From an uncultured Tessaracoccus sp. (GTDB taxonomy: Bacteria; Actinomycetota; Actinomycetes; Propionibacteriales; Propionibacteriaceae): a DNA stretch of 14,139 nucleotides. Below, piece by piece: positions 5,982-12,677 of the stretch. The position numbers were made by a program, and so were the translations under genes. The notes under the pieces were generated by a model. It ran no database searches, was not told where the DNA came from, and was given only the letters and a program-made list of their open reading frames with translations. Each line of letters begins with the position of its first letter. Positions within the stretch are counted from its first letter, which is position 1. The DNA lies in the NCBI RefSeq assembly GCF_947286155.1, contig NZ_CAMYPD010000058.1, positions 1-14,139 of the forward strand. Direction: 5' to 3'.

Positions 5982-7601
5982 GTGAACACTGGGACCGACC
6001 CACACGCGGGGCCAGCGGAGGGATCGCTGGGCGATCCGCGGCAATGGCTGGGGATTGATCGTAACTGGCACCTCACGTTCGGCGGGCTGCTCGCCATCAG
6101 CGCGCTGGCCTTCGGGCTATGGTCGTTTGGCTACGTTGGCAGGCCGAGCATCATCTTGGTCACCGCCATCGCGCTTGGCCTCTTCATGGCGTTCAACATC
6201 GGCGGCAACGACGTCGCCAACTCGTTCGGCACCTCCGTCGGGGCGAAGACCCTCACCATGAAACAGGCGCTGCTCGTCGCGGCGATCTTCGAGGTCAGCG
6301 GGGCAATCCTGGCCGGTGGAGAAGTCACCGACACGGTCCGCAGCGGCATCGTCGATTTAGGCGCGGTACAGCTGGACCCCATCGACTTCGTGTTCATCAT
6401 GATGTCGTCGCTGTTCGGCGCTGCGCTGTGGCTGCTCATCGCGACGAAGTTCGGGCTGCCCGTATCGACGACGCACTCCATCGTCGGCGCCATCGTCGGC
6501 GCCTCACTCACGCTGGGTTTCATCACCGACCAGGGATCGCTCGCCATGGTGCAGTGGGATGGCATCCGCGACATCGCCATCTCGTGGGTGCTGTCCCCCG
6601 TGCTGGGCGGCATCGTCGCCTTCCTCCTCTTCAACGCCATCCAGCGGCACATCTTGCTCTACAACGAGAAAGCGGAGCAGCGTCTCCGCGAGCTCAATGC
6701 CGCCCGCATGGCGGAGGGCGAGAAACAGAAGCGGGAGTTCAGCCGCCTCACCGAGCTCCAGCAGGTGGCCTACACCAACAAACTCATCCGCGACTCGGAG
6801 CTGGCAAAGAACCCCGACATCACCCCCGACCAGCTGGAATCCGACTACTACAAGGCGCTGAAGAAGATCGATAAGCAGGTCGACGATGTGCAATCACACC
6901 GCGCGCTCATGATCGGGGTGCCCCTCATCGGCTCTGTGGGCGCGGTGGTCATCGTGTCCATGCTGCTATTTAAGGGGCTCGCGAACCTGCACCTGGGCCT
7001 GAACACCGTCTCCATCGTGCTCATTTTGTTGATGGTGGGGTCCATCGTCTGGCTAGCGCTGTCGATGTTCGCGAACACCATGCGCGGCCAGCAACTCTCC
7101 AAAGCGAGCTTCCGGCTCTTCTCCTGGATGCAGGTGTTCACCGCGTCGGCGTTCGCGTTCAGCCACGGGTCGAACGACATCGCCAACGCCGTCGGCCCGT
7201 TCGCGGCCATCCTCGACGTGTTGCGCACCGAGCAGATCGCGGAGAAAGCCGTCGTGCCCACGCCGGTGATGTTCGCGTTCGGCATCGCTTTGGTTGCCGG
7301 CTTGTGGTTCATCGGGCGGTCGGTGATCCGCACCGTCGGGGAAGGGCTCACGAAAATCCACCCGGCTTCCGGGTTTGCCGCCGAGCTCTCCGCCGCTGCA
7401 GTTGTGATGCTGGCGTCGGTGTTTGGGCTGCCCGTCAGCTCCACGCACATCCTCATTGGCGCAGTGTTGGGCGTCGGGCTCGTCAACCGGGCCGCCAACT
7501 GGCGACTGATGCGCCCCATCTTCTTGGCCTGGATCATCACACTGCCCGTGGCGGCAGTGTTGGGGGCCGCCGGACTCGTCGCGCTGCGAGCGGTATTCTG
7601 A
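5982..7601 (+). CDS. PiT-family inorganic phosphate transporter
   Basis: 539 aa membrane protein for low-affinity phosphate (metal-phosphate) uptake. Both halves carry the PiT signature: FNIGGNDVANSFGTSVGAKTLT (71 onward) and FSHGSNDIANAVGP (about 391-404), each followed by a VSTTHSIVGAIVGA or VSSTHILIGAVLG motif. A charged cytoplasmic loop with coiled-coil character (roughly 225-310, rich in Glu, Lys, Arg and Gln) separates the halves, as in the longer bacterial PiT proteins. The start is GTG 5982-5984, supported by the -10 box just upstream and the extra N-terminal stretch MNTGTDPHAG before TM1. Its stop lies 1 bp from the pdxH stop on the other strand. No phoU-like partner gene is adjacent. 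Confidence 0.94.
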   Translation: MNTGTDPHAGPAEGSLGDPRQWLGIDRNWHLTFGGLLAISALAFGLWSFGYVGRPSIILVTAIALGLFMAFNIGGNDVANSFGTSVGAKTLTMKQALLVAAIFEVSGAILAGGEVTDTVRSGIVDLGAVQLDPIDFVFIMMSSLFGAALWLLIATKFGLPVSTTHSIVGAIVGASLTLGFITDQGSLAMVQWDGIRDIAISWVLSPVLGGIVAFLLFNAIQRHILLYNEKAEQRLRELNAARMAEGEKQKREFSRLTELQQVAYTNKLIRDSELAKNPDITPDQLESDYYKALKKIDKQVDDVQSHRALMIGVPLIGSVGAVVIVSMLLFKGLANLHLGLNTVSIVLILLMVGSIVWLALSMFANTMRGQQLSKASFRLFSWMQVFTASAFAFSHGSNDIANAVGPFAAILDVLRTEQIAEKAVVPTPVMFAFGIALVAGLWFIGRSVIRTVGEGLTKIHPASGFAAELSAAAVVMLASVFGLPVSSTHILIGAVLGVGLVNRAANWRLMRPIFLAWIITLPVAAVLGAAGLVALRAVF

Positions 7602-7602
7602 C

Positions 7603-8244
7603 CTACGGGTAGAGCCTCGTGGCGCGCCACGAGTCGCCGTCGCGGACGAAGCGCGCGCGATCGTGCGCGCGGCCGGGCAGGCCCTGCCAGAACTCGAACT
7701 CGTCGACGTCGATGCGGAACCCGCCCCAGTCGGGCAGCGGCACATCCTTGCCCTCGAACTGCGCCTCGGCCTCCGCCAGCTCCTGGGCGAACTGTTCCCG
7801 CGAGGCCAGGGGCCGCGACTGCTTCGACACCCACGCCGAGACCTGGCTCGCGTGCGGGCGCGAATGGAAATAGGCCTCAGACTCCTCGCGGCTGATCTTC
7901 TCGACGTGGCCCGTCGCCTTGATCTGGCGCATCGGCCCCGGCCAGTAGAACAGAGCATTCGCCACCGGGTGTTCAGCGAGGTGTACAGCCTTGTCGGAGC
8001 CGTAATCGGTGAAGAACACGAGCCCGGCAGGCGAGGCCTGCTTCAGCAACACCACACGCGACGACGGCCTCCCGCCGGCATCGACGGTGGCGAGCGTCAT
8101 GGCGTTGGGCTCGGGCACCTTTGCTTCGATTGCGGCGGCGAGCCATTCGTCGAAGAGCTCCCAGGGGTTGCGGTCGGTGATACTGGCCTCCAGGCGTTCG
8201 CCCTGGTAGTCGGTGCGCATCGCGCCGAGATTGCGGTCAGTCAT
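7603..8244 (-). CDS. pdxH: Pyridoxine/pyridoxamine 5'-phosphate oxidase PdxH
   Basis: 213 aa FMN-dependent enzyme oxidising PNP or PMP to pyridoxal 5'-phosphate. Motifs: SSRVVLLKQ, GLVFFTDYGSDKAVHLAEHPVANALFYW, RQIKATGHVEKIS, SRPHASQVSAWVSKQS, and the C-terminal signature WGGFRIDVDEFEFWQGLPGRAHDR ending in ATRLYP (the family usually has GRLHDR and RLAP/RLSP). The frame is open upstream, but ATG 8242-8244 is preceded by GAGGAG 8 nt away and gives the normal N terminus MTDRNLGAMRTDYQGERL; Met at residue 9 is an alternative. It overlaps the end of the upstream membrane-protein gene by 8 bp, so the two are probably translated together. Confidence 0.93.
   Translation of the reverse strand: MTDRNLGAMRTDYQGERLEASITDRNPWELFDEWLAAAIEAKVPEPNAMTLATVDAGGRPSSRVVLLKQASPAGLVFFTDYGSDKAVHLAEHPVANALFYWPGPMRQIKATGHVEKISREESEAYFHSRPHASQVSAWVSKQSRPLASREQFAQELAEAEAQFEGKDVPLPDWGGFRIDVDEFEFWQGLPGRAHDRARFVRDGDSWRATRLYP
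7616..7633. other. Perfect 18-bp palindrome at the PiT/pdxH convergence
   Basis: CTCGTGGCGCGCCACGAG is fully self-complementary. It lies in the last codons of pdxH (encoding the SWRAT part of DSWRATRLYP) and begins 15 bp past the PiT stop. In RNA it would give a 7-bp stem with a 4-nt loop on either strand. With only 1 bp between the two stop codons there is no other room for a terminator, so this may serve as one inside the coding sequence. There is no T-tract. Confidence 0.5.
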
Positions 8245-9028
8245 CGTCGCGCTCCTCGCTCGCCGTGGCCGGGTTCTCGACACCGAAACGAAGCTCGTCG
8301 GGCAACGGGTGGGCGATCCATTCGTCGTCGACGCACTCCAGGAGGGTGAGGATGCCGTCCTCAATGACGAGGCGGACGATGACCTCCCTCCCATCGACGG
8401 TACTCCGCCCGACGACGGGGAACTCGTAGTCAGACACCAGTGTGCGAGGTGCGTCGGGCTGCACCACGAGCGTCACCGGCTCGTCTTCGTCAAACGCGAA
8501 CTGTTGGGCCGTGGCGAGCTGGGCGCGCAGCTCGTCGGCGCCCCAGCCGTCGCACTGGGCGAGCATGGTCTCGACGATCTCCCGAACGCGGGGTTCGAGC
8601 GGGATGGGGTCGAGTTCAGCGTCCTCGGGCTCCCCGAACGCATCGAGCTGCGCAGCACGCTTCGAGCTGAGCGCGAGCGCCACGACGCTAAGCGCGCCCG
8701 TCGCGGCGGCCATCCACCTGCGCGGGTGCTTCGCACCCCAGCTGCGCACGGTGTCAGCGCACCACGCGTCGGCGGCGAGGAGCGGCTCGCGCAGCCCGAA
8801 CGTGACGCCGGCGGTGGCCACGCCAAGCGCGGCGCGATAGCCGGGCATGATGGCGCGGTATAGGCCGTCGTCGTCCTCCTCGGGGAATGCGGAGAGGCCG
8901 GTCACCGCGGAGACCGCACCCCAGTACGCCCACTTCTGCCAGCCGCGCAGCGAGCGGGGCTCAATGAGGGTGAGCCCCGTCGCTGCCGCGTAGATGCCGG
9001 CTTCTCGCCAGTTGATTCGCCTTGTCAT
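8237..9028 (-). CDS. Conserved membrane-associated protein of unknown function
   Basis: 263 aa; I do not recognise the family. The first 120 residues hold up to four short hydrophobic stretches (about 9-22, 32-47, 66-79 and 104-120). These are followed by an acidic soluble region (125-263) with a predicted strand-rich segment LVSDYEFPVVGRSTVDGREVIVRLVIEDGILTLLECVDDEW and an acidic tail. No catalytic motif is seen. The ATG is 9 bp after the clpB stop with a weak ribosome-binding site, and the 3' end overlaps pdxH by 8 bp, so it sits in one transcription unit with clpB and pdxH. Coding is supported by typical high-GC codon usage and by fitting exactly between two real genes. Confidence 0.75.
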   Translation of the reverse strand: MTRRINWREAGIYAAATGLTLIEPRSLRGWQKWAYWGAVSAVTGLSAFPEEDDDGLYRAIMPGYRAALGVATAGVTFGLREPLLAADAWCADTVRSWGAKHPRRWMAAATGALSVVALALSSKRAAQLDAFGEPEDAELDPIPLEPRVREIVETMLAQCDGWGADELRAQLATAQQFAFDEDEPVTLVVQPDAPRTLVSDYEFPVVGRSTVDGREVIVRLVIEDGILTLLECVDDEWIAHPLPDELRFGVENPATASEERDDD

Positions 9029-9037
9029 GCAGCCAGA

Positions 9038-11617
9038 TTACTGGCTGATGGCAATCCCATCGCCGCCGGCGGTAGCGTCGAAGGTGACGGTGTCGCCGTC
9101 GAAGATCTCACCGGCGAGCAGCTTGCGGGCCAGCTGGTCTTCCAGCGTGGTCTGGATGAGGCGACGCAGCGGGCGCGCGCCGTAGATCGGATCGAAGCCC
9201 GTCTCACCCAGCCACTGTTTGGCGGCGGGGGTCACGTCGACGGTGATCCGCCTGGGCGCGAGGCGCTTGTTGAGGCGGGCCAGCTGGATCTCGACGATGC
9301 GCTGGAGCTCGTCGGAAGTGAGCGCGCTGAACAGCACGATGTCGTCCAGGCGGTTCAGGAACTCCGGACGGAAGGCACTCCTGACTACGCCCATCACCTC
9401 GTTGCGCTTCTCTTCGTCGCTCTTGGTCGGATCGACGAGGAAGTGCGATCCCAAGTTCGAAGTGAGGATCAAGATGGTGTTGCGGAAGTCCACCGTGCGA
9501 CCCTGGCCGTCGGTGAGGCGGCCGTCGTCGAGCACCTGCAACAGGATGTTGAACAGGTCGGGGTGCGCCTTCTCCACCTCGTCGAGCAGCACAACGGAGT
9601 AGGGGCGACGGCGCACAGCCTCGGTGAGCTGGCCGCCCTCCTCGTAGCCGACGTAGCCGGGAGGTGCGCCGACGAGGCGGGCCACCGAGTGCTTCTCGGA
9701 GTACTCGCTCATGTCGATGCGCACGAGCGCGGTTTCGTCGTCGAACAGGAACTCGGCGAGGGATTTCGCGAGCTCCGTCTTGCCGACGCCGGTGGGCCCG
9801 AGGAACAGGAAGGAGCCGGTGGGGCGGTTGGGGTCGGAGATGCCGGCGCGGGAGCGTCGGACAGCATCCGCGACGGACTGCACCGCCTCGCGCTGCCCGA
9901 TGAGGCGCTCGCCGAGGCGATCCTCCATCTGCAGCAGCTTCTCCTGCTCGCCTTGCAGCAACTTGCCGACGGGGATGCCCGTCCATGCGGCCACCACCTC
10001 GGCGATGTCGCCGTCGGAGACCTCCTCCGAGACCATCGACGGGGTGGCGTCGCTGGCCTCCGCCTCGGCGAGTTCCTTCTCCGCCGCCGGGATCTCGGCG
10101 TAGAGAATCTGCGACGCGCGCGTGAGGTCGCCTTCGCGTTGGGCCTTGTCAGCCTCGACTCGGAGCTGGTCAATCTGCTTCTTCACGTCGCCGACGCGGT
10201 TGAGGCCAGACTTCTCCTGCTCCCAGCGCGCTTCCAGACCGCGCAGCTCTTCCTGGGCGTTCTCGAGCTCCTGGTTGAGGGCTTCGAGGCGTTCCTTCGA
10301 CGCCGGGTCGTCCTCGTTCTTCAGCGCCATCTGCTGCATCGTCATGCGATCCACGTCGCGACGGAGCATGTCGATCTCCTCCGGCGAGGAGTCGATCTCC
10401 ATCCTGAGCCGCGACGCCGCCTCGTCGATCAGGTCGATGGCCTTGTCAGGCAGCTGTCGCGACGTGATGTAGCGGTTGGACAACTGGGCTGCGGCGACGA
10501 GAGCGCCGTCGGTGATCCGCACCTTGTGGTGCGCCTCGTAGCGTTCGCGCAGGCCACGGAGGATCGCGACGGTGTCCTCGACGCTGGGCTCGCCGACGAA
10601 GACCTGCTGGAACCGACGTTCGAAGGCCGGATCCTTCTCGATGTGCTCGCGGTACTCGTCGAGGGTGGTGGCGCCGATCATCCGCAGCTCACCGCGGGCG
10701 AGCATGGGCTTGAGCATGTTGCCCGCATCCATCGCCCCATCGCCGGTGGCCCCGGCACCGATCACGGTGTGGAGCTCGTCGATGAACGTGATGACTTGGC
10801 CTTCTGCGTCGCGGATCTCCGTGAGTACGGCCTTGAGGCGCTCCTCGAATTCGCCGCGATATTTCGCGCCGGCCACCATCGATGAGAGGTCGAGGGAGAC
10901 GAGTCGACGGCCCTTGAGCGAGTCGGGCACGTCGCCGGCGATGAGGCGCTGCGCGAGGCCCTCGACGACGGCGGTTTTGCCGACGCCGGGTTCGCCGATG
11001 AGCACGGGGTTGTTCTTCGTGCGGCGGGCGAGCACCTGCACGACGCGGCGGATCTCCTGGTCACGGCCGATTACCGGGTCGAGTTTGCCGTCGCGGGCGC
11101 GCTCGGTGAGGTCAACGGAGTACTTGTCGAGCGCAGACTCCCCGCTGCCCTCGGAGTCTTCCGACGTGACCCGCTTGCCGCCGCGGGCGTCGTTGAAGCG
11201 CTGGGTGAGATCGTCGGCGGTGATGCCTTCCGCGTCGAGGATGCGCTTCGCAGCGGATTCGACGGTGGCGAGCGCGATGAGGAGGTGTTCCGTCGCGGCG
11301 AACTGGTCGCCGAGCTGGTTGGCGACGGTTTCTGCGGTGGCGAGCACGCGCAGGAACGCGCCGGAGAGCGTGGGCTGCGAGACGGAGCTGCCCGTCGCGG
11401 TGGGCAGTTGTTTGATGGCAGCGACGGCGCCCGCGTCGACGCGCTGTGGGGAGGCGCCGGCGGATTCGAGCAGGGCGCCGACGGTGTTGTCGGGCGTGAG
11501 CAACAGGCCGTGCAGCAGGTGCTGCGGCTCTGCGCTGGGGTTGCCGCTGGTGAGCGCCTGCCTGACGGCAGCAGTCACCGCGTCGCGGCTCTTGGTGGTG
11601 AGCTTGTCGGTGTTCAT
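9038..11617 (-). CDS. clpB: ATP-dependent disaggregase ClpB (Hsp100)
   Basis: 859 aa, standard ClpB length. It pulls apart aggregated proteins with DnaK. Domains: N-terminal repeat domain (about 1-145), NBD1 with Walker A GEPGVGKT (208-215) and Walker B FIDE (278-281), the coiled-coil middle domain (about 405-525) that distinguishes ClpB from ClpA/ClpC, and NBD2 with Walker A GPTGVGKT (607-614), GYVGYEEGGQLTE and Walker B VVLLDE (675-680), then the sensor-2 GARPLRR near the C terminus. The start at ATG 11615-11617 has an AGGAG site 5 nt before it and gives the usual MNTDKLTTKSRDAV; the open frame upstream is not coding. It heads the unit clpB - membrane protein - pdxH, behind a SigR/SigH-type promoter and an HspR-type operator. 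Confidence 0.97.
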   Translation of the reverse strand: MNTDKLTTKSRDAVTAAVRQALTSGNPSAEPQHLLHGLLLTPDNTVGALLESAGASPQRVDAGAVAAIKQLPTATGSSVSQPTLSGAFLRVLATAETVANQLGDQFAATEHLLIALATVESAAKRILDAEGITADDLTQRFNDARGGKRVTSEDSEGSGESALDKYSVDLTERARDGKLDPVIGRDQEIRRVVQVLARRTKNNPVLIGEPGVGKTAVVEGLAQRLIAGDVPDSLKGRRLVSLDLSSMVAGAKYRGEFEERLKAVLTEIRDAEGQVITFIDELHTVIGAGATGDGAMDAGNMLKPMLARGELRMIGATTLDEYREHIEKDPAFERRFQQVFVGEPSVEDTVAILRGLRERYEAHHKVRITDGALVAAAQLSNRYITSRQLPDKAIDLIDEAASRLRMEIDSSPEEIDMLRRDVDRMTMQQMALKNEDDPASKERLEALNQELENAQEELRGLEARWEQEKSGLNRVGDVKKQIDQLRVEADKAQREGDLTRASQILYAEIPAAEKELAEAEASDATPSMVSEEVSDGDIAEVVAAWTGIPVGKLLQGEQEKLLQMEDRLGERLIGQREAVQSVADAVRRSRAGISDPNRPTGSFLFLGPTGVGKTELAKSLAEFLFDDETALVRIDMSEYSEKHSVARLVGAPPGYVGYEEGGQLTEAVRRRPYSVVLLDEVEKAHPDLFNILLQVLDDGRLTDGQGRTVDFRNTILILTSNLGSHFLVDPTKSDEEKRNEVMGVVRSAFRPEFLNRLDDIVLFSALTSDELQRIVEIQLARLNKRLAPRRITVDVTPAAKQWLGETGFDPIYGARPLRRLIQTTLEDQLARKLLAGEIFDGDTVTFDATAGGDGIAISQ

Positions 11618-11641
11618 GGGCACTCCTGAGTTGATTTCCAA

Positions 11642-11664
11642 AGTTGAGTCTACATCACTCAACT
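11642..11664. promoter_or_regulatory. HspR operator (HAIR element) of clpB
   Basis: AGTTGAGT (11642-11649) and ACTCAACT (11657-11664) form a perfect 8-bp dyad separated by 7 bases. This matches the known HAIR pattern CTTGAGT-N7-ACTCAAG except for the outermost G/C exchange. It overlaps the -10 element of the promoter at 11661-11686, so bound HspR would block initiation. A further half-site ACTCA lies closer to the start codon on the minus strand. The hspR gene itself is not in the window. Confidence 0.88.
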
Positions 11665-11686
11665 CTTGCGGGGCGCCGTTTATTCC
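11661..11686 (-). promoter_or_regulatory. SigR/SigH-type stress promoter of clpB
   Basis: The minus strand reads GGAAT (11686-11682), an 18-nt spacer, then GTT (11663-11661). This is the GGAAT-N18-GTT pattern known for the Streptomyces SigR and mycobacterial SigH oxidative/heat stress sigma factors. The GTT falls within the HAIR operator. A TAGACT hexamer (11652-11647) further downstream could be a housekeeping -10 box but has no matching -35. Confidence 0.65.
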
Positions 11687-11720
11687 CGGTCGCCGCCCCT
11701 CGCCCCCGGTGTCCCCCGCA

Positions 11721-11769
11721 GGGCACAGGCAACCTGTGCGGCTCAGTTGCGGAATAGGTGTCACCTGCC
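11721..11769 (-). repeat. 49-bp dispersed hairpin repeat, copy A (inverted, core flipped)
   Basis: Read on the minus strand it begins GGCAGGTGACAC, as the other copies do, and shares TCCG and CCGCACAGGTTGC in register. The 8-bp core between these is CAACTGAG instead of CTCAGTTG, its exact reverse complement, and the last eight bases (CTGTGCCC) and bases 13-16 also differ. On the plus strand the core therefore reads CTCAGTTG (11742-11749), as in copies B and C, while the arms are inverted. A local hairpin GCACAGG-CAA-CCTGTGC (7 bp) is present. It lies about 35 bp upstream of the clpB promoter. Confidence 0.8.
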
Positions 11770-11794
11770 TAGCCGCGACGGGGCATCGTCGGGA

Positions 11795-11843
11795 GGCAGG
11801 TGACACATGATCCGCTCAGTTGCCGCACAGGTTGCACCTGCCC
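11795..11843 (+). repeat. 49-bp dispersed hairpin repeat, copy B
   Basis: It is 48 of 49 identical to the copy at 3802-3850 and in the same plus-strand orientation; GGCAGGTG (11795-11802) pairs with CACCTGCC (11835-11842). It faces copy A in opposite orientation across 25 bases. With copy A it fills most of the 11665-11900 gap between the clpB control region and the nrtR stop. The rest of that gap (11844-11900) is G/A-rich and shows nothing recognisable. Confidence 0.85.
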
Positions 11844-11900
11844 AGGCGGGGCAGAGAGGGGGAAAACAGGGGCGACACACCGACGCGCACCTCCAGCCGA

Positions 11901-12629
11901 TTACGGCTTGAACACGACGAATGGGTCGGTGACGGCGAGTTCGCGCTGCGTGAAGCGGTAGAGCCGGGCGGGACGGCCACCTTCGACGCCGGAGGGCGCG
12001 CGCTCACCAGTGGCGACGAGCTGCCCGCGCCGCTGCAAAATGCGCTGCAGGTTGGTGGCGGACACGTCGTGCCCCAGCACCGCGGCGTAGGCGTCGCGCA
12101 ACTGGGCGACGGTGAACTCGTCGGGCGCCAATGCGTAACCCACGTTGGTGTACGACAACTTCGCGCGCAGCCGCTCGACGGCCACCCGCGCGAGCCCGTC
12201 GTGATCGAAGGCCATCTCGGGAAGCTCCTCGACGGGGACCCATGCGGCGTGGTCGGGGATGGCGGGGCTGCAATCCCACGGCAGCAGGCCCAAATAGGCC
12301 GTCGCGATCGTGCGGTCGAACGGATCGCGGCCAAGCGCGCTGCGCGTCTGCAACTGCTCCAGGTACGCGACGGCGTCGACGCCCGCCTTCTCCAGCAGAT
12401 GCCGGAGCACGGACTCGTCGAGCGATTCGTCCACCTCGACCGCCCCACTCGGCAGCGCCCAGAGCCCCTTGAACGGCGAGCGGCTCCGACGGTACGCCAG
12501 CACCGTCAGCCCCTCTCCCGGCCGCACACGCATCACAGCCGCCACGGCCTCGTGCCGAAACTTGGCAACGCCGGCGCCGTCGCGCAGGGGCCCGCTCGGA
12601 GCCGTGTTGCCATTCATCATGGTGCGCAT
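11901..12629 (-). CDS. nrtR: NrtR, Nudix-related transcriptional regulator of NAD metabolism
   Basis: 242 aa, with an N-terminal Nudix-like domain (about 24-140) and a C-terminal winged-helix DNA-binding domain (about 145-242, including GYALAPDEFTVAQLRDAY, TNLQRILQRRG and the closing GRPARLYRF typical of NrtR). The Nudix box at 62-84 keeps the spacing of GX5EX7REUXEEXGU but reads RHLLEK where RE-EE is expected (His77 and Lys81 replace Glu), so hydrolysis is unlikely and a ligand-sensing role fits. NrtR proteins repress NAD genes and respond to ADP-ribose-type ligands. The start at ATG 12627-12629 has GAGGG 4 nt before it; Met codons at 12620 and 12617 are alternatives. It is divergent from nadA, 48 bp apart, which supports its target. 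Confidence 0.9.
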   Translation of the reverse strand: MRTMMNGNTAPSGPLRDGAGVAKFRHEAVAAVMRVRPGEGLTVLAYRRSRSPFKGLWALPSGAVEVDESLDESVLRHLLEKAGVDAVAYLEQLQTRSALGRDPFDRTIATAYLGLLPWDCSPAIPDHAAWVPVEELPEMAFDHDGLARVAVERLRAKLSYTNVGYALAPDEFTVAQLRDAYAAVLGHDVSATNLQRILQRRGQLVATGERAPSGVEGGRPARLYRFTQRELAVTDPFVVFKP

Positions 12630-12637
12630 GCTACCCT
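12607..12637 (+). promoter_or_regulatory. Probable nadA promoter
   Basis: TTGCCA (12607-12612, five of six to TTGACA) and TACCCT (12632-12637, TANNNT) with a 19-bp spacer. The start point would be near 12644, inside the dyad at 12638-12670. The -35 box lies within the first codons of nrtR, so the two divergent promoters are interlocked. Confidence 0.45.
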
Positions 12638-12670
12638 CAAACCAGTTTGCGACTCTTAGGCGAAAACTGG
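12638..12670. promoter_or_regulatory. Candidate NrtR operator between nrtR and nadA
   Basis: Two overlapping dyads are seen. CAAAC-CA-GTTTG (12638-12649) is a perfect short palindrome. CCAGTTTGCG (12642-12651) and CGAAAACTGG (12661-12670) form a 10-bp inverted repeat with one mismatch and 9 bases between. They cover the expected nadA start point and end next to its GGAGGA ribosome-binding site. The position suits a repressor acting on both genes. That NrtR binds here is inferred from location and symmetry. Confidence 0.5.
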
Positions 12671-12677
12671 AGGAAGC

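Noticed and set aside
7619..8349. Plus-strand frames opposite pdxH
   Set aside because: They mirror the pdxH reading frame and show no independent motif, start signal or promoter.
9443..10885. A 480-codon plus-strand frame antisense to clpB
   Set aside because: It is the mirror of the clpB reading frame, with Leu/Val/Glu/His-rich product and no family motif; clpB itself is unambiguous.
11721..11843. Two similar repeats close together, considered as a CRISPR remnant
   Set aside because: The copies are in opposite orientation, separated by 25 bases, have more distant copies elsewhere in the window, and no cas gene is present.
11687..11900. Possible small gene or RNA in the clpB-nrtR gap
   Set aside because: No open frame with a ribosome-binding site and no recognisable RNA family was seen; the repeats account for most of the structure.
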